From Desmodus rotundus (lineage: Eukaryota > Chordata > Mammalia > Chiroptera > Phyllostomidae), in the NCBI RefSeq assembly GCF_022682495.2, contig NC_071389.1:44716239-44780238 (forward strand): DNA of 64,000 bases, in the 5' to 3' direction. Of the stretch, positions 12,029 through 22,790 are shown in pieces; position 1 is the stretch's first letter, and each line of letters begins with the position of its first letter. The position numbers and the translations under genes are program-made. The notes under the pieces are model-generated. The model did no database searches. It was not told the origin of the DNA and worked only from the letters and a program-made list of their open reading frames with translations.

Positions 12029-13689
12029 CTTCCCTAAGCCATCGGTCATCCCTTACACCTGCTCAAAACCAGTTGCCACCTCAAGACTCCCATGCTGAAA
12101 TTCTGGAATTATCCTTAGGGCAACTGAGTATGAAAAGGGTAACTAAACCAGTATGTGAAGGAAGCAGAAAAAGATCACACCTTTTAAGCAGTTCCCCCTC
12201 CCATACCCCTCATACGTTTAACCATCACAACTGTACTTAGATATTATTTTTGTAAATGCAGTATCTCTCAGGGATTGGCGTTCCTCTGTGAGGCATGAAA
12301 TAAAAGGAGACCTGATTCTCCTAAAACATGTAAAGTTCCCAGGCGGGCATCGCATTTCTTTGTCATAAACCTCCCTAAGATCCTCTCCAAAAGGAATTCT
12401 GAGCATCACTTTTTAGAACTCTGATTATAGGGTTTGGGCGTCAGCCTGCAACAGGAAACAAAATGTGTTCCTTTCAGCTCCAACGTCCAAAAACAACAAC
12501 AACAACAACAAGCTTTTGCCAAGTTGTCTACATAATTCCCACCCTGAAAACCTTGATGTCCGTACAAGAGTAACTGTGCCAGTTGGCCGGGGACTATCCC
12601 AATTTTAGTACCCAGAGCCTTTTGTGCCAGGAAAGCCCGCAGTTCCCAGGCAAACGTGGACTCTTGCTCACCCTAGCTAATGCCTAGAAGGTGAAATGCA
12701 AGCCAGCATGTATTGATTCTGAGTTCCTCTCTGTTAGGTAGACACAAATATAAACACCTAGTGATCCCTGACTGGCCCCCGAATCTCAGGTGCCTTACAG
12801 AGAGCGACTGACTTATGTTGTAATTAATGCAAGTCTGAAATTGGGGGGAGCCTACATTTCAACTTTGCGAAGAGGAACCAAGCATTTCTTGGAGACTAGG
12901 CTTTTATAAAAGAAAAATAAAATTTTGAAATGAGAAATTTCAGATATTCAAGTCACCGAACTAGCCTGCCCACCTCTTTCTTCCTGTTTGATCTTTGAAG
13001 ATCAGCATTCAGTACTTTTCATGACATTTATATTGAGAAAGGAATATCAGGTTATTGAAAGCAGAGAAACTCCGTATGGGAACGCACATCAAAAGGTCCT
13101 CGAGACAAAGGAGGGATCATAGGATTTGAAACCAGAGTTACTAGAAGCACGTGTGTGCTGCACTGCGTTTTCTAGTGAACAGCGTAACATACGTCAAAGT
13201 ATGATTTGAAACACGTCTCACAGCTGAGCCGGCATTTGGCGATCCTCGGCCTTCCTTTGCTCTTGAGGAGGGGGTTCAAATCCAAACGGGGTTAACACTT
13301 TGTACTGGTACGTATTCCTGGTGGATGAGGAAAACAGTCTTAGAGTTTAAGTAAAATGAAAACATCTGCTCAGGTCCTGAGGGAAAGAATTGTTTTTAAA
13401 AAAAGAGGTGGAGGGGGTGCTCGGTGTTAAAGCTGGAGATGGCCTCAGTAACTTTACCAGTGGTAATTACACTTCCAGTTGCCTTGCTCATTTCGGTGAC
13501 GAAAATCTGTCCGTGAGTCCTAGTTCAGTCTTCATTTTTCAGGGTGCCATGACTGTCTTATCCCCTAGCCCCATCTAAAGCCATGTGTTACTGTCTACTA
13601 ATCGGTTTCCAGTGCTTTTCACACTAAATCTGTGAGTGACTGTCCTCTTGTCACACAATTTGTCTTGGTCGGCAGCTGAACAGTCTAGG
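12029..13689. other. Intergenic stretch, no gene seen
   Basis: No exon or RNA gene is recognised. It holds a short AAC microsatellite (12489-12511). The segment near 12570-12660 ('ggggactatcccaatttta', 'ggaaagcccgcagttcccagg') resembles an old interspersed repeat I cannot name. Confidence 0.5.
12489..12511. repeat. (AAC)n microsatellite
   Basis: About seven AAC units (aaaacaacaacaacaacaac...) occur in an otherwise nonrepetitive context, which may be the A-rich tail of an old retroposon. Confidence 0.85.
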
Positions 13690-14225
13690 TAGGAAGTTAG
13701 TCAGCTATTGCTGTGTAGCAGAACACCACAAACTCACTGTCTTAAAACAACATGGGCACAGTGTAACTGAAAGTTCTGCTCGGGGTCTCAGGAGGTGGTG
13801 GCTAGGTTGTGCTCTGATCTGGGGTTCAGGTCGTCTTCCAAGCTCTGTGGCTGTGGCAGAATCCAGGCCCTTGTTTACAGGGCTGAGGCCCCGTTCTCTT
13901 GCTGTCAGCCAGCAGCCACTGTCACCTCCAAGAAACGCCCCCACACCTTGTCACATGGCCCCTTTCATTTTCAAAGGTAGCAATAGAGAATCTTCCTCAC
14001 ATGGAATCCTTTTCATACTTTGAATTAATGACTTTAGGAAGAGCCCAGTCTCACTTAAGGCTCCCCTGATTAGGTCAGACTCACCCAAAATTCTGTCTCT
14101 TAACGTTAGCTGTGCCCTATAACTTAACTTAATCAAAGTGAAATCCATTCATATTCAAGTTCTGAAGATAATGCTGGGTCTGGAGATCTTCAAGTTCATC
14201 TCAGGATTCTGCCTACCATAAAAAA
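13690..14225 (-). mobile_element. MLT1-type MaLR solitary LTR
   Basis: Read on the - strand this is a nearly full-length MLT1-like LTR. It starts 'tatggtaggcagaatcctg' and passes 'ctgacctaatcaggggagcc', 'ctgacagcaagagaacgggg' and 'gagcttggaagacgacctga'. It ends 'ttgttttaagacagtgagtt' and 'cacagcaatagctgacta'. MaLR LTRs are ancient eutherian relics of the ERVL group. No internal region adjoins it. Confidence 0.75.
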
Positions 14226-14699
14226 TACAATGCAACATTTCTCTTTTCAATTCCCTAGGCCTAATTTTAGAGGGAAAGACTGTGAGAAAAAGCCCAAAAA
14301 GCATACAGTAGGATTTAATTAAATCTACTCTCCATTTGAAGTTACACAAGTAATAAAAGTTAATATAAAAAATATTTACTAACTGGTATTTTAAGCTACA
14401 TTCAGAGTACTACAAATACATTCATAGGTTACAGGAGTCAGATTTCTTAATAAATTTAAAAGACAAAACAATTATTAACATATATATTGGGCCTTTATTA
14501 TGTGCCAGGCACTATGTTATACAGCAGTGGTCCAGCTTCCTTGGGTTCATATTTTGGTCAACAGTAGAAATGCAGCCAAAAGTAAACACCAAATACAATG
14601 CAAACAAAAACAACATATGCACAATGAACGCTATTGAGAGTGGTAATACTTTATTAAAGAGGGCTAGGTAGCTCACGTGGGGTGACAGGAGGCCTTTGT

Positions 14700-14965
14700 G
14701 AGGCAGGGTTGCCTAGGGGTTAAAGGCACGACTCTGGACCTAGATATCCTGGAGTTTGCATCCTGGCTGTACTGAGTTCCAGCTGTGCGACCTAAGGCAA
14801 AGTACTTGGCATCTGTGTGCCTCAGTTGCCCTTACTGTAAAAATTAGAATCATAAGAGCACCTACCTCATAGAGTTGTTTTAGAGAATAAAATTAATCTC
14901 TGTAAAACATTTAAAATAGTGTTCCCAGCACGTGGTAAGTGCAGGTGTTGACTATCACTTATCCT
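14700..14965 (+). repeat. MIR SINE
   Basis: Sense-strand MIR core: 'ggttaaaggcacgactctgg', 'ccagctgtgcgacctaagg', 'tgtgcctcagttgccctta', 'cctacctcatagagttgtt' and 'cccagcacgtggtaagtgca'. Confidence 0.8.
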
Positions 14966-14984
14966 AGGCAATGAGTGAGGGCTT

Positions 14985-15125
14985 GTCAGGCATTTTTTTT
15001 TTTTAAATCTCATAATAATCCGGTGAGGGAGGTATTATTATTGGCTGCATATTAATACTTGAGAAAATTTAAGTACAGGGAGGCTAAGTAACTTCTCCAA
15101 GGCTATGTGGGCTACTAAGACATAG
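14985..15125 (-). repeat. MIR SINE fragment
   Basis: Antisense MIR core: 'aatctcataataatccggtg', 'ggtattattattggctgca', then 'gaggctaagtaacttctcc' and 'aaggctatgtgggctacta'. It abuts the sense MIR just upstream in the opposite direction. Confidence 0.6.
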
Positions 15126-15499
15126 GTCTGCTGGGATACTGTCCGAAACTGCAGCAAGAGATGGGAATCTGAGAAATTATAAATAGTTCTCTGTTCCTGG
15201 AGCGTTCTCTCCGAGTAACTGTAGGATTCCATGACATAATAATATGTCCGAACGTATTTTGAATGGTAGCTTGCCATAAGATATTGTTATTAATAAGCAT
15301 ACACCCATACCTACTGGTCACTTTATTACCTGATCATTTCTGACATTCAAAGAAAAAGAAAGGATCATTTTGGAGATGGACTTGGGTGAGTGCTTCTGTG
15401 ACTTACGCACTGGACCCTGGGACTTCACCCTGTCCCTATAGTCTAGTTAGGTCGAGTCCACGTTGGTGGACTTGGGGCGAGTGGGGAGGCCCGGGGCCC

Positions 15500-15735
15500 T
15501 AACAACAGATCTCATTGGCCTTTCAAAGTAAGAGCATTGGACAATTAGTTGCGGAGGTTTCTAGAGGCCTGTCCCCTGTTGCTGATTGGATAAGAGGCGG
15601 TCAAACTCCCACCTCATTCTGGTTACTTTCTGGGAGGAGTCTGTTGCTTGGCAACCAATTTGCATCCTCCTGCTCAGCGTACACCAAGCCACACCCTGTG
15701 AAGAGTCGCGAAGAACTGGCTACCCCGGGCCGGCG
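15500..15735 (+). promoter_or_regulatory. UBE2U: Candidate UBE2U promoter and noncoding first exon
   Basis: This GC-rich, TATA-less block lies about 360 bases before the first UBE2U coding exon. It has three inverted CCAAT boxes (ATTGG at 15514-15518, 15536-15540 and 15585-15589) and one forward CCAAT at 15655-15659, a pattern typical of NF-Y-bound promoters. An RFX-type X-box sits at 15643-15655 and shares its last base with the forward CCAAT. A strong splice donor, GGCG|GTAAGC, follows at about 15736, as expected for a short untranslated first exon. RFX sites are enriched at ciliary and testis promoters, and UBE2U is testis-biased in human. Transcription start and first exon are inferred. 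Confidence 0.5.
15643..15655 (+). promoter_or_regulatory. UBE2U: RFX X-box (GTTGCTTGGCAAC)
   Basis: This near-palindromic pair of RFX half-sites, GTTGC and GCAAC, fits the X-box consensus (GTTRCC-N-GGYAAC) with a short spacer. The adjoining CCAAT box makes an RFX/NF-Y composite likely. Confidence 0.6.
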
Positions 15736-16095
15736 GTAAGCCTAGGCCTCTTAGGTTCATTTCACGCAGCAACAACGCGGTTGTCCCAAGCGCTGGTCCT
15801 CATTTGCCTTGAGACTGGGCTGTGGGCTGGCCCTGGAGTGACGCACCACAGTCAGGAACGTGCCCAACTTTTCCCTCTGGAACACTTAGTTTGGATGAGT
15901 CAGAGGAGAATAGAAGGGCCCTGTTATGTGCCCAACTTCGAAGCCATTGATCTTGGGAGCACGCAGTGTTCTGCGACTCTAGAAAGCGAGGGACTTAGTT
16001 AACCAGGTGTGGAGGGTGACTCGTAACCTAACACACCTGCCGCAGAGTAAACCCTAGGAGGGTGGAGACGAGTGCCAGACCTTTGCTGCCTTATC

Positions 16096-16161
16096 ACGTC
16101 CTGCAGAGCTTACTTCCTGCTGCAAAGAGATTTCGGAGAATTGAAAGAGAACAACTATGAG
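16096..16161 (+). pseudogene. UBE2U: UBE2U first coding exon, start codon lost
   Basis: The frame reads Arg-Ala-Tyr-Phe-Leu-Leu-Gln-Arg-Asp-Phe-Gly-Glu-Leu-Lys-Glu-Asn-Asn-Tyr-Glu before a good donor, GAG|GTGAGT at 16162. This is the N-terminal helix of UBE2U. The human protein as I recall it starts Met-His-Gly-Arg-Ala-Tyr; the aligned bat codons are ACG TCC TGC AGA GCT TAC, so Met is replaced by Thr. Upstream in frame there is no ATG before the TAA at 16048-16050. A start on an upstream exon spliced to a different acceptor (CCTGCAG at about 16105) cannot be excluded. Confidence 0.75.
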
Positions 16162-16199
16162 GTGAGTACGGGGACCTCCGAGCGATGGGTTTCACTGGG

Positions 16200-17530
16200 C
16201 AAAACTTTTAAAAAGCAGTTTGATCTGTGTTTATTCTGTAAGGCATAATTTAGTTAAACCAAATTTACCACTACAGTATTGTTTAACATCTATTTTATTG
16301 TAACAACCCACTTAATAATAATAATTACTTCGTAGTAATAATAACAATATTGGGCACATTGTGCTGAGTAATTTATATGGATTTCAGCCCTGAATATCAG
16401 GGTCGATCAGATGGTAAGTGACTGCAGGTGCAGGGCTGCTCTCGTTAACTGCAATACTATAAGCAGTGTTTTGTTTCACCTACCAGAAACCTGAGCCTCA
16501 GAAAGGTCCAGTAAATATTTGGCCTCAGGATTCTATCATTGGCTGTTCTGACTCCCAAACCCATTGCTCTTAAGTCTTCTGTTCTACTACTTCCTGTCCA
16601 GTGCACTTTTTGCCAACAGCTATTGAAACGGAAAAGCTGGTGTTCATCCCAGACCAGACCGGATAAGCAGAGACTGGGACTGAATCTTTTGGGGCGCTTC
16701 ATTCAGATGGCTGGTGATCTGAAAAGACAGCGAGTTTGTACCCTAACAGACCATCTTACATTCTGTTTTCAACCTGTTTTCAACCGCCCCTTTTTATAAG
16801 GAGAAGAAAAGTGTAGGTAAGGGGTTTAGAATTCAGGGGAGAAACTAATCAGATAAAAGGGGCAGCATTCTTTCATCTGCGTCCTGGGTGGTGCACAGCT
16901 CACCCTGGAGCACAGCGGCTCAGATGCCTTCTTGATTGCCTGCAGTCCTCCTAGAGCACAAAGAGGGAACTGCTTGTGGCCTCCGGGACTCAGGGTGGGT
17001 CATCCCTTTGGTTCCTGGAACAACAGCTTTTACATGCATTGATTGCTAAGCTTATTAGCTACTACCTAAAATTTTCCAACAGTCAAGTCCCCCATCACTA
17101 TCACAATACATAGATGCCCTTCCCTTATAATTTTAACCCAGAGGAAGGCTTTGCTTCAAGTGCCACCAATAAAGTTATCCATGTTGGTGGGTACCATAGG
17201 CTGATATATAACATACAGTATTGAAATTTTTTTTAAAGGAAGACATGGACGAAAAGGGAACACTTCAGAGAAAGAATAGAAAAGTATGTTTATAGTTGTG
17301 AGTACGCAAAACAGAGTTTATTCTTGTATTTTTATATATTAATTATTGTATTATTTTCCAGTCGAACAACTGTAAACCTACTTTTGCCCCACCCTGTACA
17401 TTCCTGTCCCTCTATTGCAACAATATCTCACTTGTAGGGAAATTTATTTTTATATAAAGCATAATCTTGGAGTTGTGTTTTTCTTAATGAAAATGTTCTC
17501 ACTTCATGCCTTCCATATAGCATCCATATG
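16200..17530. other. UBE2U intron 1, 5' part
   Basis: No exon is seen. It contains an AT-rich stretch with ATAATAATAATTACTTCGTAGTAATA-like simple sequence around 16312-16345. A repeat-like line at about 17370-17400 ('cctacttttgccccaccctg') could not be assigned. Confidence 0.45.
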
Positions 17531-18084
17531 TTGGATTGGCTAAACAGTCCATTACGTTTGTTCCATACAATGGTTCTAGTAGTACTTAGTTGTCTTTAAC
17601 TTCATTCAAACAATTTTGTTAGATTGTATTGTGACAGCTGTCATATCAGTGTGCGTTTTAAAAAAACTTATCAAAATTGGTGAATTTTTGTGCAGCCATT
17701 TTAATATTGAGGATGGAAGAAAATACACAACATTTTTGGTATATTATGCTTTATTATTTCAAGAAAGGTAAAAATGCAATTAAAATGCAAAAAAAGATTT
17801 GTTGCTGTGTATGGCGAAGGTGCTGTGACTGATCAGATGTGTCCAAAGTGGTTTGTGAAGTTTCTTGGTACTATTGACATTTTGGCAAAAAAATTATTTG
17901 CTGTGGGGCTGTCTTGTTCATTAGAGGATGTTTTTAGCATCACCCCTGGCCTCTACCCACTAGAAGCCAATAGCGGGAGATACCCGACATACTCAAACTA
18001 CCCCAATCAATAAAGTTATTGGTGAAAATGAAAAATGTCTCTTATTTTATGGAAAAAACATAACAGACTTTTTGGCCAACCCAA
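17531..18084 (+). mobile_element. Internally deleted mariner transposon
   Basis: The ends form a mariner-type inverted repeat: 'ttggattggctaaacagtcc' at the left and 'gactttttggccaacccaa' at the right, followed by TA. Between them the order 'cttagttgtctttaacttc', 'acagctgtcatatcagtgtg' and 'ttatttcaagaaaggtaaaa' matches the 5' half of a mariner transposase gene (Phe-Lys-Lys-Gly and Val-Tyr-Gly-Glu-Gly-style N-terminal helix-turn-helix codons are visible). It then jumps to the 3' end ('cccaatcaataaagttattgg'). At about 554 bp it is less than half a full mariner; the catalytic DDD region is missing and the remaining frame is broken. Confidence 0.85.
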
Positions 18085-18447
18085 TAGTTTTAAAGAGCTC
18101 TGAAGAAATGCATGCTTTTCAATTATTTCCTTCTCTTCTAATTTGAATCACAAACTGGCTATTGACTTAAATAAGCCACATATCACAGTCTTGATCTTCT
18201 ACTCCCACTTGGGATTTCCACACTTATGCTTTATTTTAAATTTACTGTTGTGTGTGCTTCCTGGAATTTACCTTAACAGCTGTGTAATAACACAAAATAT
18301 AGTACTTCCCCAAATCAGCAAATGAATAATTCATCAGGAAAAGAAAAGATAGAGTTTTTGGAATTCATTGTAACCTGATAACTGATTTTCAAAGCTGCAG
18401 TGAATATTTAATCTTTTTACTGCTTTGAACTGTTTTTTTAATTAAAG

Positions 18448-18530
18448 GGTATTACTGCCTTTCCTGTAAGTGAAGATATGATGGAATGGGAGGCTGATAT
18501 TGAAGGTCTACGGAATACAGTTTAGCATGG
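18448..18530 (+). pseudogene. UBE2U: UBE2U second coding exon with in-frame TAG
   Basis: After the acceptor AATTAAAG (ending 18447) the frame reads Gly-Ile-Thr-Ala-Phe-Pro-Val-Ser-Glu-Asp-Met-Met-Glu-Trp-Glu-Ala-Asp-Ile-Glu-Gly-Leu-Arg-Asn-Thr-Val and then TAG at 18523-18525. Human UBE2U, as recalled, has Trp (TGG) at this place, followed by Gln-Gly. The bat codons after the stop give His-Gly, so a single G-to-A change explains the stop. The expected donor region reads CATGG/CGTGTG, with no canonical GT at the likely position. The phase agrees with the first coding exon (phase 0). Confidence 0.85.
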
Positions 18531-18862
18531 CGTGTGTGTTCAAAATCAGTCTACTTTTTAAAAAGCGTTTGTGCCATTTTAGCCCATGTTCTTTATATGC
18601 AAAATAAGGTTGCATTATATGAATATTCTAGAATTCTGAAAGTGTTTACATGTTATTTTTTCATTGTATGGCTTAATTTTTGCCATTTGTCAACACAGAT
18701 GGAAATTTTAGGTTGGAGTTGTTCTTTATGCCAAACCTTAATGTTATTACATTAAGAAGCAGGCAAAATAAAGCATAATGGTTGAGAATAGCTCCTAACA
18801 CTTTCCCATGAAATCAGAGACTAGCTATCAAAGTTCTTTTTGGCATCAAAACTTCACAATTA

Positions 18863-20615
18863 GGGAGTTCTGGCCAAGATGAGGAGTAGGTAGAAACACT
18901 TCACTTCCTCACACGACCAAAAGGATAACAACTAATTTAAAAACAATAAACAACCATAAGTGCCAGAAAATCAAACTGCATGGAACTCTGACAACTAAGG
19001 AGTTAAAGAAACATTCATCCAGACCGGTAGGAGGAGCAGAGATGGGAGACGGGTGGCTGAAGGGAGAGGACGCACAGCAAAGCTGCAGACCACACAGGCA
19101 AGGCAGGGCTGGCTGGATGGGAAACTAAAGATTCAAAGATAGCTGTAAAATACTGAGGGGGTTGCCATGGTGGGAGAAACTCCCAGTCTCACAGGAGGGT
19201 TCATTGGAAAGTACCCCTAGAGCAGAGCAAGCGAGCAGCATTGTTCCCTTTCTGACTCCTCCCCCACAGACAGCACCACAACACAGCAAAGAGGGTTGCC
19301 CCACCCTGGCGAATACCTAAGGTCGTGCTCCCTTACAACATAACAGGTGCTCCAGGACAAAGAAATATGGCCCAAATGAAAGAACAGATCAAAATTCCAG
19401 AGAAAGAACTAAGCAACAAGGAGATAGACAACCTATCTGATGCACAGTTCAAAACACTGGTAATCAGGATGCTCACAGAACTGACTGAGCTGGGTTGCAA
19501 AATGAAGGAAGAAATGAAGGCTACTCAAGGTGAAATAAAGAAAATATACAGGAAACCAACAGTGAAGGGAAGGAAACCAGGACTCAAATCAATGATTTGG
19601 AACAAAAGGAAGCAATAGACATCCAACCAGAACATAATAAAGAAACTAGAATTCAAAAAAATGAGGAGAGGCTTAGGAACCTGTGGGACAACTTTAAACA
19701 CTGTAACATCTGAATCATAGGGCTGCCAGAAGGAGAAGAACAAGAGCAAGAAATTGAAAACTTATTTGAACAAATAATGAAGGAAAACTCCCCAATCTGG
19801 TGAAGGAAATAGACTTCCAGGAAGTGCAGGAAGCTCAGAGAGTCCCAAAGAAATTGGACAGAAGGAAGCACACAGCAAGGCAGATCATAATTAAGTTACC
19901 CAAGATAAAAGATAAAGAAAGAAACTTAAAAGCAGCAAGAGAAAAGGACAGAGTTACCTACAAAGGAGTTCTCATAAGGCTATCAGCTGATTTCTCCAAT
20001 GAAACCTTACAGGCAAGAAGAGGCTGGAAAGAAGTATTCAAAGTCATGAAAGGCAAGGACCTACATCCAAGATTTCTCTATCCAGCAAAGCTATCATTTA
20101 GAATGGAAGGGCAGATAAAATGCTTCCCAGATAAGATCAAGATAAAGGAGTTTATCATCACCAAGCCCTTATTACCTGAAATGTTAAAGGGACTTACTAA
20201 GAAATAGAAGATCGAAAATATGAACAGTAAAATGACAACAAACTCACAATTATCAACAACCGAATCTAAAAAAAAACAAACACTAAGCAAACAACTAGAA
20301 CAGGAAGAGAATCGGAGAAATGGAGATCACATGGAGGGTTATCAGTGGGGAGGAAGAGGGGAAGAATGCGGGGAAAGATACAGGGAATAAGAAGCATAAT
20401 TGGTAGGCATAAAATAGATGGGGAGAGGTTAAGAATGGTATAGGGAACAGAGAAGCCAAAAAATTTATACATACAACCCATGGGCATGAACTAAGGTGAA
20501 GAGATGGATGCCAGAGGGTGGAGGGTACAGTGTGGATGGGTGATAAAGGGGAGAAAAAATTGGGCAACTGTAATAGCATAATCAATAAAATATGCTTAAA
20601 AATAAAAATTTTTAA
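18863..20615 (+). mobile_element. Half-L1 (HAL1-like) retrotransposon, copy A
   Basis: This 1.75-kb element has an L1-type start ('gttctggccaagatgagga'), a 5' leader, one ORF1 region (about 19368-20206) and then directly a 3' tail with 'aatcaataaaatatgctta' and A-rich sequence. No ORF2 (endonuclease or reverse transcriptase) is present. Target-site duplications flank it: AAACTTCACAATTA (18849-18862) and AAATTTCACAATTA (20616-20629), one mismatch. The ORF1 frame is broken into pieces of 97 and 135 codons by a stop and a frameshift. The flanking repeats show that the ORF1-only form itself was what inserted. Confidence 0.85.
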
Positions 20616-20629
20616 AAATTTCACAATTA

Positions 20630-21290
20630 TCTCTCATTTTTATTCTCCATGATTTTTCCCAAAATTGCCATAAATCAAATTTTCAAGAAGACTGGACCAC
20701 TATAAAACTTAGTAATCATGCACTCTTTCAGTAGTGGATTAGTAAGCTAGATTTGTTGAGTGAGGTAGGGGGGGAAAACATGTAAAGTGGATAATTACAA
20801 CGAAATATGTTATATGCTATTAGATTATGGACAGATTGCCAAGGAGGAAGTGAATAGTTAATTTTGCCTTGGAGAGTCAAGAATAGCTCTGTGAGGAAGT
20901 GACATTTGAGTTGAGTCCTACAGAATGCATAAGAGTTTGCCAGGTATAGAAGGAAGAGAAGGAAATTCAGGCAGAATAAACAGCATGGCAAAGAGAGGGT
21001 GCACCGAATTCTGGAACAGTGAGTTCAGATACACAGTGAATGGGGAAGGTGTGAGGGAACAGAGTTAGTGGATGAAAAACAGGCTGATAAAATAGGGTTA
21101 GATTGTGAGGAGTGTATTATACAAACGAGAGGGGTCTGTGAACCCTATGATCAATTTACTTAAGAATAAAACTCTAGGGACGTTGGGAGGCTAAACTGTA
21201 GGAAGAAACCTCAGTGTTAATCAGGTTACAGTTAACTAGTACCATGTGACAATTTAGTAAAAATGTTTTTTCTTATTGCATATTCCTATG
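20630..21290. other. UBE2U intron 2 remainder with old repeat-like sequence
   Basis: The stretch 20840-21120 ('gaggaagtgacatttgagtt', 'ggcagaataaacagcatggc') matches the style of an abundant ancient mammalian repeat whose family I cannot name with confidence. No exon is seen before about 21296. Confidence 0.45.
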
Positions 21291-21295
21291 TAAAG

Positions 21296-21430
21296 AATAT
21301 TCTTGCAAGTGACGGTAAACTTTACATCAGAATATAATTTTGTCCCTCCAGTTGTGACATTTAGAACCATTCCTTTCCATCCAAACGCAAAGGACCAGTT
21401 GCGACTTTTATCATCAGGGGCCCTGTTATC
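21296..21430 (+). pseudogene. UBE2U: UBE2U third coding exon, frame lost at catalytic site
   Basis: From 21306 the frame reads Gln-Val-Thr-Val-Asn-Phe-Thr-Ser-Glu-Tyr-Asn-Phe-Val-Pro-Pro-Val-Val-Thr-Phe-Arg and then Thr-Ile-Pro-Phe-His-Pro-Asn. This is the E2 core with the PPxV and HPN motifs. Past HPN, human UBE2U (from memory) continues to a Gly-Gln-Pro-Cys-Ile-Asp-Phe catalytic segment. Here the frame gives Ala-Lys-Asp-Gln-Leu-Arg-Leu-Leu with no cysteine. A Cys-Asp-Phe stretch (TGC GAC TTT at 21400-21408) exists only in another frame, which implies small deletions of a length not divisible by three. The in-frame stop follows at 21448-21450. Exact splice sites are unclear. Confidence 0.7.
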
Positions 21431-22139
21431 CTTGTTCCGTATCAGTGTTTAATGATGTTTCGTCTTAACAACTTTGTTGTGATTATAAAGGTAAGCATGC
21501 TTATTGGGGAAAATAAAAAGTACCACTTGAATCCTAATTCAAGGAGATATTATTCTCAACATTTAATGAAATTTATTTCCTTTTTTTCCTTGAAATATGT
21601 GGTTCAAGAAAATAACTCAATCAAAGCTAGTTAATATTATGATTGTTCTTACTTCTAGGCAGTAATGCAAAATGACAACCAAGTGTTGTCATGGAAACAC
21701 ATCATGGGAAGCCAGTAGATGACAAAGTCATTTGTCTTTTTATTTTTCAAACAGACTTATAAATCAAATATGCCCCCATTACAGGACAGTAGAAAGGAAA
21801 ATCACTGCTGGTTATAAAGGAAAACCCTGATCCTACTGTTTTTAGCCCTTCCTTCTGATCTTTTCTCCTATTTTCTGTTTAAAAACTTGCAGTTTCAGTC
21901 ACGACAGGGCTAAGCCCAGTTCTGCTGCCTGACGAGTGATTTACCTCTCCTCGCACCTGGGTTTTAAACACACCACGCAGCCCCGCTCCTGTGATGTCTT
22001 CATGCTTTTCTTCACTCACAGCGCTTGGTTCAGTTCAGATTTAAAAGCAGTTGTGGAGTTCTAACCTCTAAAGTTACAAACCCAAGCAAATCTTGGCCCT
22101 TAAAAAGTGCTGAAGGCCAGTTTTCTCACTGGCAACCCA

Positions 22140-22440
22140 TTTTCTCCTCTCCTCTTCCTCAGCCTGTCTGGCAAGCAACGCTCACATTATAAAGTCAGAT
22201 CAAATACGTGCTCTTCTGGAATGCCTTTCTTGATTTCCTCTCCTAGGTAGAATTGATGGCTTTGTGTTTCGAGGGGCTTCCTTTGCTCCTTATTGAGCAG
22301 CACCCTAAGCAAATTGCTATCAGAACTCTGTAGTACTGTTTCCTTATTCAAGCTCCTCAAGGTCAGGGAACAGGTCTGATTCACCTTTGAACCCCTCCCC
22401 ACCCCCGAGAGTGTTGACATTTAGTAGCATGAATGACGGA
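22140..22440 (+). repeat. L2 LINE 3' fragment
   Basis: Degraded sense L2: 'cttctggaatgcctttcttg', 'caagctcctcaaggtcaggg', 'aacaggtctgattcaccttt', and a final 'gtgttgacatttagtagca'. It is an ancient mammalian LINE. Confidence 0.5.
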
Positions 22441-22589
22441 AGGAACCTGAATTTTCATATTGGTGCAATTATGGCATATATGTATAAATTATATAGCCTG
22501 TCTCTTTCCACTTAACATTTTATCTCAAGTAATTTATATATTGCTACAGCTAATATTGTAATGGCTATTTAATAGTTTTCTTCAAGGCC

Positions 22590-22790
22590 AATGTGGCCCA
22601 ACAGAACTCCCTGCACTGACGGAAATGTCCACGGTCAGTGCTGTCCAGTATAGTCGCCACTGGTCACACGTGTCTACCGAGCACTTGAAATGTGGCTAGT
22701 GTCACTAAGTTTTTCATTTTATTTCCAGTCATTTAAATTTAAATTGTCACATGTGGCTAGAAATTACTGTAAAGGACAGTACAAGTAGAG
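22590..22790 (+). mobile_element. MER3-like hAT-Charlie element
   Basis: The motifs 'gtgctgtccagtatagtcgc', 'cgagcacttgaaatgtggct', 'gtcatttaaatttaaattgt' and 'cacatgtggctagaaattac' appear in the order of the short nonautonomous MER3 element. The copy is old. Confidence 0.65.
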
